64,000 nt of DNA from Tubulanus polymorphus (lineage: Eukaryota > Nemertea > Palaeonemertea > Tubulaniformes > Tubulanidae): the NCBI RefSeq assembly GCF_964204645.1, contig NC_134030.1, positions 1,281,855 to 1,345,854 on the forward strand, written 5' to 3'. Under the pieces are notes generated by a model. That model had not been told where the DNA came from. It was given only the letters and a program-made list of their open reading frames with translations, and ran no database searches. The translations under genes and the position numbers were made by a program. This document shows positions 12,893-21,800 of the stretch, piece by piece (within the stretch, counting starts at the first letter, position 1; every line of letters begins with the position of its first letter).

Positions 12893-15800
12893 CACCCCTC
12901 CCGCCGGAGACGCCTCCCGACTTGCAAGCAAGAAGTAAGTTCAGTCTTCAAATACAATTTCAATGCATTCAATTTTGTGTATGGCATTAAAACGGTTAAA
13001 GTTGTGACTAGTTTTCATAACTCCGTGACGTCATATTTCCATCGAGTACCGGACCCTTTCCTATGTTTTTTGCCAATTTGGATTGAATGATCGCCAGCGG
13101 TTTTTCTATACGACCCGGCTCTGCTGTATTGCATTTAGCCATCCTTTTTCTTGGCGTTTTTTATAAGAAGGTGTTTGATTTTGTCTCTAAGGGATTTAGG
13201 AATTTAAGAGACACTTGTACTCTCTATACAGTGAGTTTGTTCTGTTTTTGTTCCCTCGTGAATTTTATTTTTGTTTGGTATAATTTGATTTATCATAATC
13301 AAATCAAATCAGTGCATATTTCTTGAATTGCGTGTAAGTTATAATGTTATCAAATATCTGTTATATTTAAACCGAATATTTAATTGTTGTATTTTGAATG
13401 CGATAATGCCGCTCCCTGCTAAAGTCCAGCGTCGTCATCGTGAGGGATGCGGTCATCTGTTCGGGCCCTGATTACGTTCTGTGTTCATCCTGTTGGGCTA
13501 CATCGGGCGTTATATGAGTTAATCCTTCCTCGACTTGCGGATTGTGGTTGGAAGATCTATGGGTTCGGGCCGATAAGTCCCGGAAATAGAAAGTACAGTT
13601 TCTGCCGATGTGCCCATTGATGTCTCTATTTCAGAACATCACAGCGGTCGCCGGCTGTACAAGCACGGTCGGCTTCCCAACTCCATTCTCTGAGGAGGAT
13701 CGCTTGTTCTCTAGTAACGGTCAGTCACCAGTCAATCAACGGTTCAGCTGGTTCAGTTTCCCAGGTATCGGCGCGCGACAGTTGGGATACCTGCACAGGA
13801 ACTCAGGTCAGGTCCGTGCTACTCCGAGCACCGGTCCGGTCCAGGCATCACCGGATACTGAACATCCTGTCCGGTAGCTTCGAGAACTGGTCCGGTCCAG
13901 GCATCACAGGGTACTGAACATCTGGTCTGGTCAGCTTCGAGAACCGGTCCAGGCATCACCGGATACTGAACATCTGGTCCGGTCAGCTTCGAGAACTGGT
14001 CCGGTCCAGGCATCACCGGGTAATAAACATCCGGTCCGGTCCGGGTGGCTTCGAGCACCGGTCTGGTCCAGGCATCACCGGGTACTGAACATCTGGTCCG
14101 GGAGCTTCGAGAACTGGTCCGGTCCAGGCATCACTGGGTACTGAACATAGAGTCCGGTCCGGTCCAGGCATCACTGGGTACTGAACATCCAGTCTGGTCC
14201 GGTCCAGGCATCACCGGGTACTGAACATCCAGTCTGGTCCGGTCCAGGCATCACCGGGTACTGAACATCCAGTCCGGTCCGGTCCAGGCATCACCGGATA
14301 CTGAACATCCGGTCCGGTAGCTTCGACAACTGGTCCGGTCCAGGCATCACCGGGTACTGAACATCCAGTCCGGTCCGGTCCAGGCATCACCGGGTACTGA
14401 ACATCCAGTCTGGTCCGGTCCAGGCATCAGTGGATACTGAACATCTGGTCCGGTAGCTTCGAGAACTGGTCCGGTCCAGGCATCACTGGGTACTGAACAT
14501 CCAGTCCGGTCCGGTCCAGGCATCACTGGGTACTGAACATCCAGTCCGGTCCGGTCCAGGCATCACCGGGTACTGAACATCCAGTCTGGTCCGGTCCAGG
14601 CATCAGTGGATACTGAACATCCTGTCCGGTCAGCTCCGTGCACCGGTCCGGTCCAGGCATCACTGGGTACTGAACATCCACTCTGGTCCGGTCCAGGCAT
14701 CACCGGGTACTGAACAGGGTTCGTCGCGGTGCTTGAAAAGCTTGAAATGGCTTGAATTTGAAAAATACTACTCAAGCGCTTGAAAACAGCTTGAAAATAG
14801 ATCGAAAGCTTGAAATAATTATTTTTGACTTGAAATAAAAAGATATGGCTTGAAATGCTTGATTATCACAAATTTTCTTCTTCGCGAATTTTTTTCGATG
14901 AAATCGCAGACAGAATATGTTCTTGAGTTGTTTCTACGCGTGCGTCATGTTTTAGGCATCAATAAAGAAATTAATTGAATTGTATTGAATCGCTATGAGG
15001 CTCTTGTGGTGAAACTCTACGGTGTCTGGAGACATGAACATACGGGGAAATTTCAGTCATGCATGTTATCGAGCATTGATGTAAAATGGCATTGAAATCC
15101 CACACCAGGAGTGAGAGCCATGTTGAAGGCACAGCGACCTAGTCAAAGTCATTGAACATTACAAATTTCGTATTAGGCCATCCAAAAATCAAGGTCTGTT
15201 TGCCGTCATCCGACCGACCCGACTTCAAAGGTACCCAGTGGAAACTTTTTTCTTGGATTCATTGAAATAAATTGTATTTTTGATACAAATGGCCGACCCA
15301 CTGCCGATGTATGAGCTATGTATGTTTGAAGTTAAGTGTGCATCATGTGAAAACATGCCTCGACTATTTACTTGAAGTTTTCCAGGAAACTGGCAGTGTT
15401 CCAATAAGCTGCCATTCATTCTAAAGCTGGTAATGTTATAGCGTGCATATATTCAATCTACTGTTTCATTTTGAACGCAGATTTCGGATGTTGTTTCCGC
15501 TAAAAGTGGTGATGATAAATTTGTTGTTTTTTTTTGCCCCAAAATTTTGCAAAAAAAATGATGCTACCTTCCTACTGACTTATCCCAAAAATTTTAGTAG
15601 GTGTAACGGCAAAACAGACAATTAATTTGGGATGGCCAAATATCCAAATCTTGATTGATATGAATATTTAAGCTAGGAAATGCTGAAAATCATTGTGATG
15701 AACAGGTTTCATCTCTAACAGAATCGTATCAACTCGGAGGTTCCACTGGAATCAAAATTTTACCTCTTTTTTAACATTTTTATACGAACCTGTTCAAAAT

Positions 15801-18800
15801 AGGCAAATTGGCTGCGACTAACGAAAATTGCTTCCAACGTGCCTTAAAAAATAGCTTGAAAATGGTATAAATCTAGCTTGAAATGGCTTGAATTTCACCT
15901 GAGCTTGAGACAATGAACCCTGCTGAACATCTGGTCCGGTCAGCTTCCAGCACCGGTCCGGTCCAGGCATCACCGGTTACTGAACATCCGGTCCGGTCAG
16001 CTTCCAGCACCGGTCCGGTCCAAGCATCACCGGTTACTGGTCCGGTCCGGGCAGCTTTGAGCACCGGTCCGGTCCAAGCATCACTGAGTACTGAACATCC
16101 AGTCCGGTCCGGTCAGCTCCGAGCACCGGTCCAGGCATCACCAGGTACTGAACATCTGGTCTGGTCCGGGCGGCCTGGCATCAATGTTTCGAATTTAAAA
16201 CATAGTTATCATGGTTCTAGGTTTGGTAGAGGGCGCTCTTCTACCAGATGCAGGAGCGAGGTCACCTTCACGGAGATCGAGATCGAGGGATTATGATTGA
16301 TTCTGTAGGAACCATCATCATTCATCAGTTCAGGTCGAGGGACCGTTTAGGAAGTTCACGTCTTTCACGTCGAGGGACCGTTTAGGAAGTTCACATCTTT
16401 CACGTCGAGGGACCGTTTAGGAAGTTCACGTCTTTCACGTCGAGGGACCGTTTAGGAAGTTCACGTCTTTCACGTCGAGGGACCGTTTAGGAAGTTCACG
16501 TCTTTCACAACGAGGGACCGTTAAGGAAGTCGTCACAATAATCAGGATTTCCGCGATTTCGAAAGTCAGATTTTAAACTTGTTATTGTCATTGTAAGCTA
16601 CCGCAGTTACAGGTAAGCCTATTCTTGATTGCCCGAGACAGGCGTGCAGATATTGTTCCCGACTTAAGTTTTTGGTTGATTTTCTTGTGACTTGTTTGTT
16701 TTAGGGGTGAGATGGATGAGCCTTATTGTTTTTTGACATATATAGGTCATCCAAGATGGCCGCCACAGCCATTACAATGTGTAAAATAGCCATGCTTGTG
16801 ACAACTCTACAATCTACAGTTTCAAACCAATTTGCCAATTACTTATTCTGTGGTTTCATAATGGTAGGAGAATGAGCCTTATTGTTTTTGACATATATAG
16901 GTCATCCAAGATGGCCGCCACAGCCATTACAATGTGTGAAATAGCCATTTTGAAGCTTGTGACAACTCTACAATCTACAGTTTCAGACCAATTTACCAAT
17001 TACTTATTCTGTGGTTTCATAATGGTAAGAGGATGAGCCTTATTGTTTTTGACATATATAGGTCATCCAAGATGGCCGCCACAGCCATTTCAATGTGTGA
17101 AATAGCCATTTTGAAGCTTGTTACCGCTCTACGGACTTAAGTTTTAAGCTTAAGACTTAAGATGGCCACCACAGTTATATCAATGTGTTAAATCTTATCC
17201 GATTTGGAGCTTGTTACTGCTCTAAGATGTAGAGGTTTAGAGGTTTATAATTTCATTCATACTTGTACTGTGGTTTATTTATGGTGGTCAGAGGATGAGA
17301 CCTATTACAATTTGCATTCTCTACTTGACTCACTGGTCAAGGGTTAATATCTAGTTTGATAAATGTGATAAGCATGTCGGTGAATCACCCCCCCCCCCCG
17401 GACTCTGATCTCAATGTCTGATGTCAATCGTCAGCAGTTTCAATGGAATGGGCTCGATTAGGTGTGGAACAAGTGGAATCCTCGATTGCCACAGTCGAAC
17501 CTAGAGTATTAAGAGCTCAATTAGGTTCTTCTTTGCGTCTCTTCTCCGGTTGGAGTGCTCCAGTTTCCACCGAATGGAGGAAGATTCGAGATGTGCAGAT
17601 TCAAGTCCACCATGCGGACTCCGGCTCCGGCTCCGGCAGCTCAAGGTTCAGCCCGAACTCACACAATGCCATCTCAAGCATCCGTACTTTCTCAAGCGGC
17701 TACTAATGCTGTTTGGAGAACAAGTGCACAGCTCCAACATTCTCGTGCCCCTTCTGGTCAGAATAATTCTAGTTCATATCGGGGAATGCTCCGAAAAGGA
17801 GCTCTTCCTCTCGGAGAAACTCAAAATGAATGCTCGGGGCCAGTGAGAGGTTGTCTATAACGAGCAGCCACCTACTGATCCGGCGTTCCCGGGTCGTATC
17901 ACGGCGGCTACTGTCTTCAATTCTGAACACCTCCCGACATGCGCCCGAAAGCAGGTCACGAGACACTAATCTCGTCAGCTCTCAAAGATCTGGCCAAAAA
18001 GAGAGCAATAGAACCAGTACGGGACGAAGCCACATCCGGCTGGTTTTCATGAATATTTATGCTCCTGAAGACCACAGGGCGTCGATGGACTGTCATTCCT
18101 CGAGCGGCACCTGGATATCCCGAGGCTTCCGATGACTAAAACAGGGAGGTAATTCAAGGTCTCCGCCGAGGTTAATGGGCGGCTTCATTGGACCTGAAAG
18201 ATGTCAGGTTCCTATTCACCCGAAATCTCATCAATTTCACAGAATGAAGTGGAAACGCCGCCAGTTCCAGTTCAGGTCTCTTCCAGTCGGCCTCAGTACA
18301 GCCCACGCCCTGGGTATTTACCAGCTTGGGTCAAGTCCAGAAGGTACACTACACTCCAGGGCTGGGTTTCATAGATATGGAAGAAAAATTATTCCAGGGA
18401 ACATTTTGAAATTTGTCAGTTATAACCATGGTTTCTCATTGTTAGTATGGTGGTTGAGGATTTATCCCTTTGGATAACTTTGATACTCAGTCTATGAAAC
18501 CGGGTCCTGGAGTATTTGTCTGTTGGTTTACCTCGACGACTGGTTACTAGTACCAAACTCGACTATAGAATGTCAGGAGGCGGTGACCGCTGTCGACCGC
18601 TGTCGTAGACTTAGTTCACCAGTTCCGCGTAAACTAAGTAAAATCTCACTTGATGCCGTCCCAACAGTTCACATCTCCGGATCAGCACGGTCTTTCCGTC
18701 CATGGCTCGAGTAGCCAAACTTCAAGAAGCGTAGTTACCACAAACGAGAGGACAGCTAGTTATCGGTGACGCCTGTGGCTAAATGCAATACCGCAGTGCC

Positions 18801-21800
18801 AGGGGTCGTATCTCTGGCTATCTACACATTCAGAGAATATTAACTAAAACCATAGGAAAGGGTCAAGCACTACTCCGAAAAAAAACTAATTTTATTTCCA
18901 AAAAATTATGATATTATATGGATTGCATGCTGTGTGGAAGAAGTTTTCAAAATTATTTAGGAGCTTATTATAATTTGAATGCATGAATTGAGAGCAATTT
19001 GAAATGTGTTGATATCCGAAAGTGTTTCCATTGACTTCACTCATTCACCTGATGAAGCTTCTATACATTAGTACCCAAAGCTTGTGTGTCAAATAAACTA
19101 GTTACACGTCCTATAAAGTACTACTTGTCTCGTTATATATTCTAAACCCCAGTTAACAATTCCAGTAAGTCAGGTTTAGGGAATAGATATTTAAACCTTG
19201 AGATGAAACCGATGTGATACAATTCCAGTAAGTCAGGTTTAGGGAATAGATATTTAAACCTTGAGATGATACCGATGTGATACAATTCCAGTAAGTCAGG
19301 TTTAGGGAATAGATATTTAAACCTTGAGATGAAACCGATGTGATACAATTCCAGTAAGTCAGGTTTAGGGAATAGATATTTAAACCTTGAGATGATACCG
19401 ATGTGATACAATTCCAGTAAGTCAGGTTTAGGGAATAGATATTTAAACCTTGAGATGAAACCGATGTGATACAATTCCAGTAAGTCAGGTTTAGGGAATA
19501 GATATTTAAACCTTGAGATGAAACCGATGTGATACAATTCCAGTAAGTCAGGTTTAGGGAATAGATATTTAAACCTTGAGATGATACCGATGTGATACAA
19601 TTCAAGTAAGTCAAGTTTAGGGAATAGATATTTAAACCTTGAGATGAAACCGATGTGATACAATTCCAGTAAGTCAGGTTTAGGGAATAGATATTTAAAC
19701 CTTGAGATGAAACCGATGTGATACAATCCCAGTAAGTCAGGTTTAGGGAATAGATATTTAAACCTTGAGATGAAACCGATGTGATACAATTCCAGTAAGT
19801 CAGGTTTAGGGAATAGATATTTAAACCTTGAGATGAAACCGATGTGATACAATTCCAGTAAGTCAGGTTTAGGGAATAGATATTTAAACCTTGAGATGAT
19901 ACCGATGTTATACAATTCCAGTAAGTCAGGTTTAGGGAATAGATATTTAAACCTTGAGATGAAACCGATGTGATACAATTCCAGTAAGTCAGGTTTAGGG
20001 AATAGATATTTAAACCTTCAGATGAAACCAATGTGATACAATTCCAGTAAGTCAAGTTTAGGGAATAGATATTTAAACCTTGAGATGAAACCGATGTGAT
20101 ACAATTCCAGTAAGTCAGGTTTAGGGAATAGATATTTAAACCTTGAGATTAAACCGATGTAATACAATTCCAGTAAGTCAGGTTTAGGGAATAGATATTT
20201 AAACCTTGAGATGAAACCGATGTGATACAATTCCAGTAAGTCAGGTTTAGGGAATAGATATTTAAACCTTGAGATGAAACCGATGTGATACAATTCCAGT
20301 AAGTCAGGTTTAGGGAATAGATATTTAAACCTTGAGATGAAACCGATGTGATACAATTCCAGTAAGTCAGGTTTAGGGAATAGATATTTAAACCTTCAGA
20401 TGAAACCGATGTGATACAATTCCAGTAAGTCAGGTTTAGGGAATAGATATTTAAACCTTGAGATGAAACCGATGTGATACAATTCCAGTAAGTCAGGTTT
20501 AGGGAATAGATATTTAAACCTTGAGATGAAACCGATGTGATACAATTCCAGTAAGTCAGGTTTAGGGAATAGATATTTAAACCTTTAGATGATACCGATG
20601 TGATACAATTCCAGTAAGTCAGGTTTAGGGAATAGATATTTAAACCTTCAGATGAAACCGATGTAATACAATTCCAGTAAGTCAGGTTTAGGGAATAGAT
20701 ATTTAAACCTTGAGGAATTTAGCAATTTTGAATGAATTAAACCAATATGAGATTTCGATCCTAAGAATATTGGAAGCTTGTGTTTAACGTTACTAAATAT
20801 TAATATTATATAAAGCTAGAAGGACACGAGGGTATCCATTTTTTTGCCCGATCGCGACGATTAAATTCGCTGGTGAATTTATACGCCCGATACGAGCGGG
20901 TACCGATCTATCTATAAATCGGCCGTCACGGTGATTTCGTCGCCCGCCGACATTAAACATGTTCGATATTTACGCCGGTGTTCGGGTCACTTGTTAATTC
21001 GCCCGTCTTGTCGGCAAGCTTAAAAAGATTTAGAAAAAACTAGAAATTCTCATTCCTGAATGAACTGGATTCATCTGGGTTCAGTTTCATGAGACACAGT
21101 TCAAACTGCTCTTGAATTTGAGTTTGTAATTAATGTATGTGATTATAATGAATTGTATTTTTGTTTTACAGCTTTGGCATTTCGGTTAAGTCGTGCGTTC
21201 CGGCGGGAGGAGTTCGTCAGAATATTTCTACCGGAGTGTAAGTAGTTTAACTATTTTCATACAATATCATTTAGTGTGACGTGTGTTACTGATTCAGGCA
21301 CGGATCCAGGAATGTTTCCAAGACGGGGTTCATAAAAATGCTGACTAAAATCTCTAATAATAGCCGGGGCCTATACGGCATATTTTTTGGCCAAACATAA
21401 GGCCTTTTTTTAATAGCATGGTTTGGTTGCTCCCAAAATTTGAAGAAACATAAAATAAAAAAGAATTAGAAAAAAAATTTTTTATTCCTGTCTGTGAAAC
21501 AAATTCAGTGAAAAACCGAGCAAAAAAGATTTTTCACCTCGGCCGAATGAGAATCCTGGATTGAACGATGAAACAATTGAAAAACGCGAGGTTCTTTTTT
21601 GATCGCAGTGTGCAGAATTCAAACTTTCCAAGAATCATTTGTTCGGACATATGTATATTGCCCTATTGACAGTTCCCTCTTCCTTCTAAAAGTGATTTTA
21701 TCTCACTGAGGGAATTTTTAAAAAATTTTCTCTGAAATGATATGGTAGCGTTTTTTTTTTTGCTTTAAAAATTTTTTGGTAGCCGATCAGCGGGGTCACG

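Larger units (their letters stand above)
12935..21171. other. 8.2-kb intron loaded with transposon remnants and satellites
   Basis: Between exons F and G lie a possible DIRS gag fragment, a GGTCCGGTCCAGGCATCAC minisatellite split by a transposon, 35-bp and 160-bp tandem repeats, decayed DIRS reverse transcriptase, and a 63-bp satellite. In the inverted locus the corresponding intron lacks all of these, so they are later arrivals. Confidence 0.7.

Noticed and set aside
12669-13090. ORFs reading the AGC run as polyQ or polyA
   Set aside because: They run through the exon F donor and acceptor; the phase of exons E and G fixes the polyserine frame.
13819-14775. Proline/glycine-rich ORFs in the GGTCCGG minisatellite
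   Set aside because: Repeat artefacts on both strands without start or splice context.
19142-20356. Long - strand ORFs of 278, 300 and 112 codons with 21-residue repeats
   Set aside because: They are the 63-bp satellite read in overlapping frames; no splice, promoter or codon signal, and two frames are open over the same DNA.
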